Origin: Lonicera japonica
Taxonomy: Eukaryota; Streptophyta; Magnoliopsida; Dipsacales; Caprifoliaceae
NCBI GenBank assembly: GCA_021464415.1
Contig: CM038467.1
Coordinates: 21,236,011 to 21,300,010, forward strand
Direction of reading: 5' to 3'
DNA length: 64,000 bases
Part shown: positions 12,811-24,800 of the stretch, piece by piece
Numbering within the stretch: the stretch's first letter is position 1
Layout of the letters: each line of letters opens with the position of its first letter
Notes under the pieces: generated by a model
Databases searched by the model: none
Told to the model about the DNA's origin: nothing
Seen by the model: the letters and a program-made list of their open reading frames with translations, nothing else
Program-made: the position numbers and the translations under genes

Positions 12811-13206
12811 GGGTGCGTTTGTTTCATTATCTGAATGTTAAATCTAAAAAGTAAAGACTGTTTCTAAAGTTTGAAAATTAAATTTTAAATTTCTTTTTGT
12901 TTTATTTCTACATATCATAGATCTGAATAGGTGTTGTTTGTTTGAATATATCACGTATGAATGCCGAATAAATGTTATTTATGTAAATTTATCCTTATCC
13001 GCTTATTTTATAAAAATGGTTATATTTAAAATAAGGATAATTTGAGAATTACGATTTTAAACTTAAAGAGACAAGTATACCTTTTATTTTTTAAAAGATA
13101 AAATAAGTCTCTAGATATTAATTTTTAAATTAACCAAATAAAATTAAAAAATCTCAGGTCTAAATAAACCAACCATTAAAACTTAAAAGACTGAAACAAA
13201 CAACCC
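12811..13206. mobile_element. MITE with GGGTGCGTTTGTTTCA termini
   Basis: The left terminus GGGTGCGTTTGTTTCA pairs with TGAAACAAACAACCC at the right, matching over about 15 bp with two differences. TTA stands directly before the left end and GTTA directly after the right end, so a TTA duplication is likely with a one-base offset. The interior is AT-rich without coding capacity. Confidence 0.7.
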
Positions 13207-13351
13207 GTTAATATATATTATAGAACCTCACTTTTTAATTAGGTAATGCAATCAAATAAAGAGTGAATAATTAATTGTGGGAGTCTAAGTCTAATTTGTA
13301 ACGGACTAACGGGAAATAACCAAGGATGGATAATTAAAAGCGTAGTTGAAT

Positions 13352-13553
13352 ATTGTGTTGGGTGTAGTATTTTTTTTTTTTTTGCTAAGTTTAATGGAGC
13401 ATTATTCTTATATCATAATTCAAATAACTATCTTTTTCTCTTATGGTTATTATATTGTGTTGGATGAAGTATTTTTTTTCTTAAGTTTAATGGAGCATTA
13501 TTCTTATATCATAATTTAAATAACTATCTTTTTCTCTCATGGTTATTAATTAT
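13352..13553. repeat. Tandem duplication of a ~101-bp unit
   Basis: Two adjacent copies begin with ATTGTGTTGG at 13352 and 13453. Each continues with a T run, AAGTTTAATGGAGCATTATTC, CATAATTYAAATAACTATC and CATGGTTATT-like sequence. They differ mainly in T-run length and a few substitutions, so the duplication is fairly recent. Confidence 0.8.
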
Positions 13554-15799
13554 CAGAACGTACACACAAGTATTGGAAGTTTAATTTCTTTTACATTCTC
13601 CTAACTATCGTCAAAGCTAGGATTTGACTAAAAAGAGGGTGGGTCAATATCAAGAATTCAAAAAAATAAAATAAAATTAATAATATTTTAACGCAAACAT
13701 AATAATAAAAGTCTTGAAATTTATCTATTATTACCATCTCAAAATTGAATACAAAAATTAATTCTAATTCATTAAATTAAGGCTAAATTATGAGATAATT
13801 AAAGCTAGGACTAATTTATTATGGCATGGAATTGGAATTAAATAGGTTAATATTCATAATAAAGTCGTATATTAAAAGAAAATATAACCAACACCAATAG
13901 GGCATCAAACAAGAAACATATCAAAAAAGTAAACAAAAAACAACCAATAAAAAAGTTATGGGAAAGTGTGAAGCCGACAAGCCGAGATAGATGAGGCGAC
14001 TTGCTAGATTGAGAGAGTGAAAGATGAGAGGGAGTTGAGAGAATATATATATTATGTCAATCGTGAATTTGCATATGTTAAGGAGATGTGTACATGCATG
14101 TTTTCTTTCTTACTTTTACGTATTTCCAATATATACTCCAATTTAAAAATCTGGGCTCATAACGGCATACTCATTTTTTTTTTTTTTTCGTTTGTCTTTG
14201 TCGTGAGGTGTTCGGATCAACTTTCGCATACTTCTACTAATCTCTACTCACGAATCTAAGGTTTATACCATAAAGTATCTTGATCATACTTACGGATCTA
14301 TGGTCTATGCCACGACGTATTTTGGTCAAATTGTTTTGCTGTTGCCAAAAATTAAAATTGAGAATTCCCAGTCAACCTTAAATCTCGTACTTAATGATAA
14401 TCAAACTACTGAGTCACAATTTATGGTTAGCGTCCGAAGTGCCAACTTCTGCAATCAAACCTGAAATTTTAGTTCGTTAAATCTACTTAACGACTTAATT
14501 GGCAGAAGAAGTTGGGCCTCTCCTTTTAGCCTACAAGAAAGAAGTCCATTTGGCTTGGGTTTGGACTTGAGATTTTATTTTCGAAGGCATTATTAACTGA
14601 ATAAGACATGATCACTGTTAAAAAATATTCTAAAAGTATTTTTACTCAAAAATAAGTTGAGTCATGTTCTGTTTGGTACTAATATAAAAAATAACTAAAA
14701 AGATAATTATTTTGTATGAGAAATTGAAAAATAAGTTGAGAAATATGGTGATATTATTTTTATCTCATGCTACTTTTAACGACTATATACCCTATATCAT
14801 TCTTTAATTTTTTTTTGGAAAAGTTTTCTTCGTTCTCATCCCCAAATATTTTTTTTCCATAAAAAAGTTAAAAAGTAAGAGTTAATCTTTCAAAATGGCT
14901 CCAGTTATTTTTCAACTTCTTGCACAAATTATTATTTTTTTTACTATTTTTCATATTACTATCAAAAAAGTCTTAGGTGATCATTTAAATTTTCTAATAG
15001 CTAAACCGGATGTTGAATTATATACTATAATAAATGATAACAAAAACAATTGATTTTTATGAGAAGTTGAAAAATAAGTCAAGGCATTGTGGTGAGATAT
15101 CTTTTTAATTTTTGAATTTTTCCATGTAAAAATTTTCTTTGGATGTTGAGAAAGAAAAAATATTCACAAAAAATAATGAAGTGTGAAAGATATATACTCA
15201 TAAAAGAGAATATGATATAAAAAGCATCTCATTACCTACCTAAACTTATTTTTGAACTTTTCATACTAATTAAGTGTTATTTTTATTATTTTTTATATTG
15301 TTATCAAACAGATGCATACAAACGTTTATCTCTAAAAATCTATCATTTATGTTTAAACTAATACATAGAAATACATTGCATATTTATATATTTGGCCATA
15401 TATTAAGACCATCTCTACCTGTATGAGGAAATGGTAAATATAGCATAATTTGGTCGCACCGGTACGGATAAAAGTGGTAAATAGTATCTAAAATGGTAAG
15501 CAATTACTATATTTGGCAGCAGACAACTATTTACCATAACCAATGAACTGTGTATCGGCTGTGCATGGCCGATGCATAAAACATCAGCTCTCCATTTTTT
15601 TAAAAAATAAAAAATGCCACAGAAGATGCACAGTCCATTGTCTGCGAGTTTTTTTCCTACAGACAATGTTTAGTGCATCATTTATGTTAATTTTACCTTT
15701 TTCGGTGTAAACAAAATTAAAATAATATGCTAAATATATATTTTTAGCTTATCTTATTAGTTTTTCTTTTGTAGATGATCTAAGGCATATGTAACTTTC
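13554..15799. other. Intergenic DNA with decayed MITE copies
   Basis: No gene is supported. Segments at about 14660-14970 and 15000-15310 each begin with a degraded CTGTTTGGTACTAATA or CGGATGTTGAATTATA-type end. They contain AAAAATAAGTTGAG or AAAAATAAGTCAAGG with GTGAGATATC, and end in TATTGTTATCAAACAG or similar. They are diverged relatives of the 10256 and 59937 MITE family. Target duplications are no longer readable. Confidence 0.5.
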
Positions 15800-15807
15800 A
15801 TATGACT

Positions 15808-16562
15808 ACGGGTGTTCAAAAACCGAACCGGACCGCTAAACCGAATGAACCGGACCGAAAAATGGACCGATTTGGATCGGACCATTTCACTTCGGTCCAA
15901 ATTTTGAAGGACCGAAACGGTTCGGTTTGTTCTTCGGTCTTGCATTTTAATACTTCGATCGGACCGGACCGGTATTATTATATGTATATATTTAAATATA
16001 TATTATTAATATTAAAATTACTTATTAATATAATATATATATATATATATATATATTTATAATATTAATATTAGTATTAGTATATTAATATTAAAGATGT
16101 CTAAGAAGAAAAATTACTTAGTAAATGGTTCGATGACCCCTGTGCAATTTCCATCCTTTCATTGACCTTCAAATCTTTATTGATAAATGCACTCACTTGA
16201 TTTAAAAAATGAGAAACATGTTTATTTTTCATTAATTTTTTCTGCTGATTTGGGCAATGAAAGACAACTGGTTAATAATAACAAGGTTAATTCAATTTCT
16301 ATATTTGATCAAAGTTTGGAACCTAACTAGTGGAAATTGTTGGGCCAAATTGCATTATGCCAGATTGCTTTCTTTAAGTCATTGTTCATTTTCATTTTGA
16401 TCCAAATACAATCTTTGGGCCGAAAAAAAAACTCAGATTGAATGGACCGACCAGAACCGGACAGGTTTGGTTCGGTTCGGTCTGGTCCGGTTTTAACATT
16501 CATTTCGGTCCGGTCCGGTCCTCTACTATTCGGTCCGATCAACCGGACCGTGCACACCCCTA
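15808..16562. mobile_element. Non-autonomous hAT element (755 bp)
   Basis: The element runs from TACGGGTGTTCAAAAACC to GGACCGTGCACACCCCTA and is flanked by a perfect 8-bp duplication CATATGAC (15800-15807 and 16563-16570). Subterminal regions are dense in CGGTCCGGT and GGACCGAA motifs in both orientations, typical transposase-binding repeats of hAT elements. A TA-rich microsatellite lies inside near 16030-16060. No transposase frame is present, and the short open frames across it are chance. Confidence 0.88.
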
Positions 16563-16570
16563 CATATGAC

Positions 16571-17556
16571 ACTACTACACTACTTGCATAAAGGATGCGT
16601 GTGGTACACATATGTATAAGATTTCATTAGAAAGTTTTAATAAAAGTGTAAGATGATCAAGTGATGTCGTCCTTTGAGTGTAGAATGCTTGAAAGTGAGA
16701 GTTTTATTCTTATTGATAGCAAGTTTTTTATGGGAAAAAAATAAAATCTCACAAGTAAAATAAGCATTTTAAAAATTTAACACAATTTCACTAGCAGTTG
16801 AAATCCATTTTAACTTTATAATATAACATAAATGGATACCATCCACCCGCACAACACTAAACCTTTCAATGACGCTTTTTATTTTTTTAATTAAAAGACG
16901 TTTAAATCTCTTTCACAATCTTACGAACAAAAGAAACACTTCCCCTGCCCATCACTGGACCGACACTTCAATCACCTTATCCACCATCCGTTTCACCAAC
17001 GAAGGCCCATCGTTTTTGTCTTTCTTTAATCGCGAGATGCAAAAGCATTTCCAGGTGACTTCTTGTCTGAGAAACAAAAGCATAAACCTCAACCACAAAA
17101 TAAATTAAAACACCCGTACACAGATATCTAAAAAGCCCTATATCAAGATTCTTATATAAATGTTACGCGATAATACAATATGAATATTTGATAATATAAA
17201 ATTATAAGTTAAGAGGAGACTCTTAACGAATTCGAATGTGTGTTAATATTTTTTAATAAAACTAAAGCTTATTAAACGTTTATCCATATCTCTTTTAGTA
17301 ATTTTAAGATGTATAGATTTTTATCAGTATTTCTTTTAGTAATTTTAATTATGCCTTCCTCTTATTTTAGTGATTTTTTTGTTTCTACTTTTTAAATTTT
17401 TTTTAACTGGTATAATTGGGTCAGTTTATTTCACCTATTATTGAACTAACAAACATAGTTGAATTCACAAAAATTCGCCCAATAATTTATTAATTACTCA
17501 CATTTAACAAGAACCGACGCAAAACTATCCATTGATAAATCTATGCCTATGAATAC
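16571..17556. other. Intergenic AT-rich DNA, nothing recognised
   Basis: No gene, RNA or bounded element could be supported. The open frame at 16869-17108 has no recognisable domain and AT-rich composition like its surroundings. Confidence 0.5.
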
Positions 17557-17559
17557 TTA

Positions 17560-17928
17560 GGTGATGTTTGGTTAATGTTTTGAGTTGAGTTTTTAAGTTA
17601 AGTTTTTAAAATACGGTGTTCGGTAGAATTTGGAAGTATATTGAAAAGTAAATTTAGTTTTTATTTGAGTTTTTTTCAACTAACTAAAAATTTTCATAAA
17701 AAAATTTCAAAAAATAGTCACAATGGATCTTATTTTATATATCTCGACGAGTAGGTTTCAAATATATATATATATATTTTTTTTATCTAATTTTGATTTT
17801 TGGATTTAAAGTTATAGTGTTTTAAAAAAAAATTAGAGAGAGAAAGTAAAGTGAAATAAATTTTGAGAAGTGTAAAAGTAGAGTTGATTTTTTAAAATTT
17901 TAAAAAAAAACATTCACCAAACATGCCC
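17560..17928. mobile_element. MITE, PIF/Harbinger-like, TTA target site
   Basis: GGTGATGTTTGGTTAATG at the left pairs with CATTCACCAAACATGCCC at the right (imperfect, about 18 bp). TTA flanks both ends (17557-17559 and 17929-17931). Inner sequence adjacent to both ends is A/T homopolymer-rich. Non-coding, 369 bp. Confidence 0.78.
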
Positions 17929-18055
17929 TTACCAAACTCCATAATTTTATTTTTTTTAATACATGGAAAATTAAATAGTGTTATTTGCAGGTAGTGAACC
18001 ACTACGCCACATTTATGCTCCTTTATCACGAGTGCCTTTTTATTAAGTAATTTTT

Positions 18056-18442
18056 AGGGTAAAAAACACTAAATTCTTTCAAACTATCACTTTTTTGCAG
18101 TAAATCTCTCTATTTTCTAAAAGTGACACTAAACCCCTTAAATTATTAAATGTTATCACTTAACCCTCAAAATTACATAAATACCCTTGTACAAAGTTGA
18201 GTAAAAAACACTAAAGCCCCTAAAACTATCACTTTTTAGCACTAAACCCCCCTAAATTATCACAACTTGACACTTTACCCCATAATTTATAAAAGGGCAT
18301 TTATTTACAAGGGCATTTATGTAATTTTGGTGGTTAAGTGATAACATATAATAATTTAAGGGGGTTTAGTGTCACTTTTAGAAAATGAGGAGGTTTAGTG
18401 TAAAAAAGTAAAAATTTGAGAGGGTTTAGTGATTTTTACCCT
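18056..18442. mobile_element. Fold-back MITE with ~120-bp inverted repeats
   Basis: The left arm starting AGGGTAAAAAACACTAAA is matched inverted by the right arm ending GGTTTAGTGATTTTTACCCT, and similarity continues inward for about 120 bp (TAAAAGTGACACTAAACCCC against GGGGTTTAGTGTCACTTTTA). Both flanks are AATTTTT (18049-18055 and 18443-18449). Long inverted repeats with a 7-9-bp duplication fit a Mutator-like MITE. The RNA would fold into a long hairpin. It lies about 610 bp upstream of the ITPK start codon. Confidence 0.8.
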
Positions 18443-18702
18443 AATTTTTAATCGAACTAATTATTTAGAATGAGTAAACATATAAATTTTTATAGTAAAT
18501 TTTTTATAAAAATCAACCATTATTATTATTATTATTATTTATATTATTATCGAAAGTATCTTTAATTAATTAAATTTTTTATAAAAATAATCTATTAATT
18601 ATATATTATTAAATAAAATTTTTTCCCATACCATTGAAAATAGTTGCTCTGTGTTTAGAGACAAAAAAAAAATTAAAAAAAAAAATAAAGTTGGCCGTGC
18701 CC

Positions 18703-19052
18703 TGCATATATCAATATATATTCTCCCTTTCCCCCTGTGATTTCATTTCTCAACTAACTCAACTTACCATTCTCATTTTCTTTCCGCCATTTTCTGAGCT
18801 ATGATATCCTTTCACAAAAATTATTAATTATTAATATAATATTATAGAGAGAGAAACAGAGAGCACTTTTAGCATTTGCAAGCGCCTATGTAACAGCATA
18901 ACTTACACATACAAAGAGAGTGAATCTTAATTGCATTCGAAACCGGACTATTCTTCTCTTCTTTTTTATTTTTATTGAATTCCAAACTTCATTGCAATTA
19001 TAATTTGATCTGTAACCTAGGGTTTTTGGTTTCTACTGAATCTCGAGGGGGT
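18703..19052 (+). promoter_or_regulatory. Putative core promoter and 5' leader of ITPK
   Basis: TATATCAATATATATT at about 18706-18722 could be the TATA box. It is followed by CT-rich sequence (TTCTCCCTTTCCCCC) typical of plant initiator and leader regions. The first in-frame ATG of the ITPK frame is at 19053; the open frame extends upstream to 18975 only through non-ATG codons. No transcript data support the exact start. Confidence 0.35.
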
Positions 19053-21785
19053 ATGAAGTTGAACGAAGAGTTATCGGAAACAGAAGACGAAGAGGAGAGA
19101 GAAAATGGATTGACCACTTGTTCCATCGGAGAATTAGGGTTTCAACAGAGTACGCGCAAAGTTGTTGTTGGTTACGCTCTCACTTCCAAGAAGAAGAAGA
19201 GCTTCTTACAACCAAAGCTATTAGGTTTAGCCAGGTATTACTAGTTACGTACACGCATGACATTCAGTTTTTCCATGTATCTATGTAAATGCTTATATTC
19301 GTTAAGATTTTGAGTTTTGTATTGTTTTTGTGTTCAGTAGGGTGTATGAGATAAGTACGAGTAATTCTATGCGGACATATTTACCTGACATGATGCGGTG
19401 ATCACTCATCGCTTATAATAGATTGTGAGAAAATGGACGATGAGTCATGTGGACCCACATTCAAAGCAATATATGAAGGCCATATCAGAAATGTCTGTTT
19501 TTTTATGTTCCGATAAATATGTCTCTCTAGAATGATTGGATGTTTATTTATTCTGCGCTTGACTAGAAGCGATACATACTATCTTTGCAGTCAGCAAGTT
19601 AAGGTTCTATTCTTTTGTAGATTTAAGTGGCTGTGCATCAGCGTTTTGTTCTTCATCCTAGGCGTTATTCCAATTGTGTTGTAAGTTTCAATTGCTTCTG
19701 TGATTTGATTGTAACAGTAACCATAGCAGTGGGAGGGTGGTTGTGTCTTCATCCACTTGTAATTTTAATTGTTTGTGGAGGGGCCAGATTAGGAATAGTT
19801 TTGTTGGCAACAATTTGCTTGAGTTGAGTAATCCTATTAGTCCATCTCTTAGTAATCTTGCGTGTTTCTTGCAATTGTTTATTGGGAATATTCCATCATA
19901 TGTAGCATATACCCTCAAGACTAATTGCAGTGTGACAAAGTCAAATTCGTTATCAGCTTCTTTAATAGACTGTAGCTGAAGATATACTTCTAAGCTTCTT
20001 TAATAGACTGTAGCTTAAGATATACTTCCAATACACGTATCTAACAAACATTCAAAAACCAAAGTACCAGATTACTCAAAAGTCAAAACCATCAACATAA
20101 ATAGGGGGAAACAAATATCCTTCAAACGTTTTAACTAAACCCTAAATGACTTTGAAATGCTATGATAGATCACACATTTCATAACTTCTTTGTCTAGATG
20201 TGCTTTCTTCTTCTAGTAACAGCCAATACCCCAAACTCGGACTGCACCGTCTGTATAACCACTGAACAATGTGCTTCCATCAGCACTCCAGGCAAGGCTT
20301 GTGCAGTATATCACCTTGTTCTTTCCAGCATTGGTTTGGGTAGCAGTACCCTCAGCAGCCATTTCAGACTCCTGCTTAAGATCAACCCTAAAATCCACCA
20401 CAATAATCTTGCTCTCCAAATCCCATATCTTTACATTCGCCTCAGTAGCAGCACATAGCCAATACGTCTTAGGGCTAAAACACAAAACATGAATAAACGA
20501 ACCAGCGTCCAACAAATACAGCTTCTTCCCCTCAGCCAAATCCCACAGCAATATCACCCCATCCTTCCCTCCACTCGCACACAACAAACCATCAGGCGAA
20601 ACTGCCAGTGTTCACATACCCACCGTGACCAGCCAAAGTAGACCTAAGCTTACAATTAGTCAAATTCCAGATCTTCACTGTCCTATTCCAAAAAGATGAC
20701 ACAATTGTGGGCAGTAAAGTATTAGGGCTAAATCAAACGCAACTAACCCAATTGGAATGAGCTTCTCTGTCTTGGATCGTGCACTTGCACTCTCCGAGTG
20801 TGTTCCAGAGTTTGATTGAACGGTCACGGGAAGCCGAGACAATCTGACGGTTGTCATTGGAAAATGCGACGGAGATAACATCTTTGGTGTGGCCTATTCC
20901 TTGGTCTTTTGTTTGAAACTTGCAATTTTTTACTGCAATGATATAGCAGCAGAGGAGTATTGTCCTGGTTGTTTGCAGATTTAGCATTTCATTTCACTTT
21001 GGGTGTTGTCTGTGTAAATGCTACAAAATTTCTATATACGAGCAAACTGTTGGATATGTGAATAAGAAAATGCGTTGAACATGCCACATTTTAGCAACAG
21101 AAAAGAGAGCAGAAGTGCGGGACCCACATGCACTTACTCAAGTGGGCCTCTTTCCGTTGTGTCTGAGTGAGATAATAAGAAAACGCAGTGTGTAGTTCCA
21201 GTGTCCATGTAATCACTTGTTAGTGTTTGCCTAGCTGCCTTGCCTTGCCTAGCCTAGCCAGCCACCTACGCCAGCTTGCTGGGGTTCTCCCCGCTCTATC
21301 TCTCTCTCTTAAGATAAAAGTATTTTTTATTTGTGTTTATATGGGAAATGTTTGGATGGAGGATTCTTATGTCCTTTTCAGGAAGTGAACTTATATCTAA
21401 GAAAATAAAATAGATGAGAAAATGACCATGTAACCCGTTTGGGCACCCTCCCACATCCTTCTGCCTATTGCTTTCTAAAACGTTATTGCTCGCTGGTTTA
21501 AAACTTGTGTTATAGTATTATAAGATTTTTTTTTCTTTTTTTTAGAGTCATCCCAAGGTTTTTTTCTGGCTGCATTGAGTTTAAGTATTATGTTATATGG
21601 TGCAGAAATAAAGGAATACTGTTTGTTGCCATTGATCAAAACAGACCATTGGTTGATCAAGGCCCTTTTGACGTTGTACTGCATAAGGTCAGTGTTGAAT
21701 GCTTCTTTGTAAAACTCTCAGGTTTTTTCTCTCCTTGAATGAGGGTTGGGACCGCGTCTGATTTTTTTTTGTGGGGGAGTTGGAA

Positions 21786-21822
<37 letters not shown>

Positions 21823-24800
21823 GGTTCGAAACGGCTCCTGCAGTTGTTGCTGGTTACTGCTGGTATATTATGGTTTCAAATGTAAACTAGACCACAAGTT
21901 TCTTTCAATATGTTTTCCCTGATCTTTTGAAGCTTCCCATTTTATCCTTTTTCTTTTGTACGTTGGGCGTAAGTTCCTTATTAGCTCATCTCATGTCTGA
22001 CATCCTTATATTTATTGTAGTTGTCAGGGAAAGACTGGTGCGGGATTATTGAGGTTTGCTAACCTAAACCTTGAGATGCTTCTTGTTTGTATTTCACATT
22101 CTTTACATAGATAGACAGAATTCTCTAAGCTGTGGATTATTTTTGTATGGATCATGACATGCCTTCTTAAATTTAGGCCATCTTTCATGCTGGTGTTAGA
22201 TATGTTCATTTTGGCTATTGTTTAAGATTAGTTTAAATTGAATGAGATAGGTTGAATAACAGATCTCCCGAGGCTTTAGAACTCATCTTTGTGTGAACAT
22301 AATTTGCAGAATCTGTCTCCATCACAATCATGATCAGATAGTTGAGGTCGGTCCCTCAAGAAATTGAGCAAGTGAGAATTTTACTTATTGTGATCGATCT
22401 CTAGATAACTTGTTGTGGTGTTGCTAAGCATAGTTGCGAAATTTGTGGCCTCTCTTATCCTTTCCCAAATGATCTTTAGGGTAATTTGGATTACTTTTTT
22501 CGCTTGGCATTGGATTGATTCTCGGGTTGAGCTTCTTAGTTCATAATTATGTGGCTATCTTGCAGTTGTCTTATTTGGACTTTGAACTATGTTTTACACA
22601 CTACCTAGTTTATAAAGTTATTCATTATGGACCCGTTAGTAAATCTCCAATGGTATTATAATAAAGAACGAAAATCAAAATTATGATATTTTTGTCAAAA
22701 TCACTATCTAATAACCTGATCGAATTTTAGCAGGTTTTCAAAGGAAATTAAATTATTCTTCTCAACAATCAATTTTGCAATCTTTCCTTAAAAAATGACA
22801 GTAGTGTCCCACCCCCAACCGGACGCTCCCATGCCAAGAAAGGATGGCGTCTTCTCTGAAATCATCTATTCTTCCATCGCCAATCCTTAATTGTTGTTTG
22901 TTGACGAGGCCTATATTCTAAGAATGTAATGTGTTCATGACGTAACATGCATTCTATTTCCTTCACAAGTTCAAGCAAACCTTTTAGAGTTAACGAGGCC
23001 TATTCTCAATGGCATAAGTAGCACCTGCTTGTGATGTTGCTTTTGCATATATCCTTCTCCTCATTTGATTCAAAACTCTTTACTTCCTTCTCCTTATCTC
23101 AATCCTTTATCTTCTTCAACTTTACTCATTCGCTTGTCAAGATGATTGTTGATTGAGGTGCAATCCTCAATGATTGGTGAATGTTAGCCACCGAAGATTC
23201 CATGGAGCCTGGCCTGCTTATTACAAAGACTTCTCTGCTAGTCATATGATATTCAAATGAGGTAGGATTAAGTTGATTATTGGGAAAAGAAAGTTGTGAA
23301 GATTAAAATAGTTAACAGTTTGCAATCTTCTCAAATACTAAATAAATAAGCAAAAGATGATAAGGTAGCTTTTACTTATTTAGCTTTGATACTATCATGG
23401 TCCCTTGCTTAATCTTGGGTTTTAGCGAATATGTGCCAGAAGCCAACTGTATTTTAACTCTTTCATGCATACTGATATAATGATAGGTTTAGTCCCTTGG
23501 TTGACGAAAGGGAAGAGATCGATATGGAAAAGTTATAGTATTTCATTCCAAATTTCTGAATAATTGCATGAAGTTCTATGTAGTATCGCAATAGTTTGAG
23601 AAAAGAAGAAGGGAGGAAGAAGTACCGTTATGTCCTCAACAATTTTTGGGTTATGCTTCTCCTGTTGGTTGTGGGATCTTGAGGGGCTGTTGACTTATTT
23701 GGGAGTGCCTCTAAGGGAATCATCGGTAGATGGAGTTTGGGGACCTGGATATATAGTCTCATCTCTCCAGGTGACTTCAATTCATGCATGCTTATTAAGC
23801 ATTTCTCTTGTCTTTGTTTACGATATGCTTCTAGCTGTGCAGAATAGTAGAGAAGCTCATGAGAGATTTGGTCAGACATGGATCATGTGTGTCAGTCTAA
23901 GGTTGATGAGGATTGGGTATCAATTTGGTGTTGAAAAATGCTTATATGAAACAAGCGAAAAGCTTGGCACCCAGAGCCATTTCTTTCATGGGCAAGTGAT
24001 TGTCTGTTTCCTTAGAGTTCCAAATCTTTGTGGCATAAGATGATAGATGGGTACTAATGACCACATCTCATTTTAGGCTATTTTTCTGCTTCATATGTTT
24101 AAAGACATTAAGAGGGGAATTTTTTATGAGCTTACAATGCCCTGTGGATATTGGGAATAAGTTTGTTGGGAAGGATTAACAAACTTGATGTTGTGGTATG
24201 TCAGATTTCCCCGAGAGGAAAACTGGCTGGGGGTAGGTTGACTAAGAGCGTGAAGGAATTTAATAAAATTATTGAAGAGATTTGATTGGGCAGTTGAGGC
24301 TTGAAAAACTTGCAGTTTACTTTGTCTAATCTGTCAACATGTTCTAAGACCCGGGTGCTAGCTTGGTGGTTAAGCATCTACCCCTGTATGGGATGGGCAC
24401 AAGTTCGTGCTCCGCATCAACTTGAACCACGGGCCTATCAGATAGTGCACTGATAGTATTAAAGAAAATATTATGAAGGGTTTAAAGAGTCCTCTTGTTG
24501 TGAGAGTAGAGACCTTAGCTATATTTGTTTCAATCACTTTCCTATTGCTCTAGATACTAAATCAGTTAGATGGGGGCGGTCCTTCCCCTTTATAATTTAA
24601 GAACACGTGTTGGAGAATAAGGACTCTTAAGTTTTGTTTAGAGGGTGGTGGGAGAGTTGCGACGTCCAATATTGGACATTTTTTTCTTATTTGTCTAAGG
24701 GCCTGTTTTGTTCTAGGTGAAGTATAGGCAAAAATATGAAATGGTGAACAATATTTAACTTATTCTCAAACTTTTTTTTGCTATTTTGTTAAAATGGCTT

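Noticed and set aside
19627..19979. Open frames in ITPK intron 1 on both strands
   Set aside because: They lack domains and are not joined by splice sites to ITPK exons; the intron is explained without them.
23628..24043. Overlapping 137-codon plus and 83-codon minus open frames in ITPK intron 3
   Set aside because: No recognisable domain; one short string resembles an L1 motif, but the rest does not align by eye. Not called as a gene or LINE.
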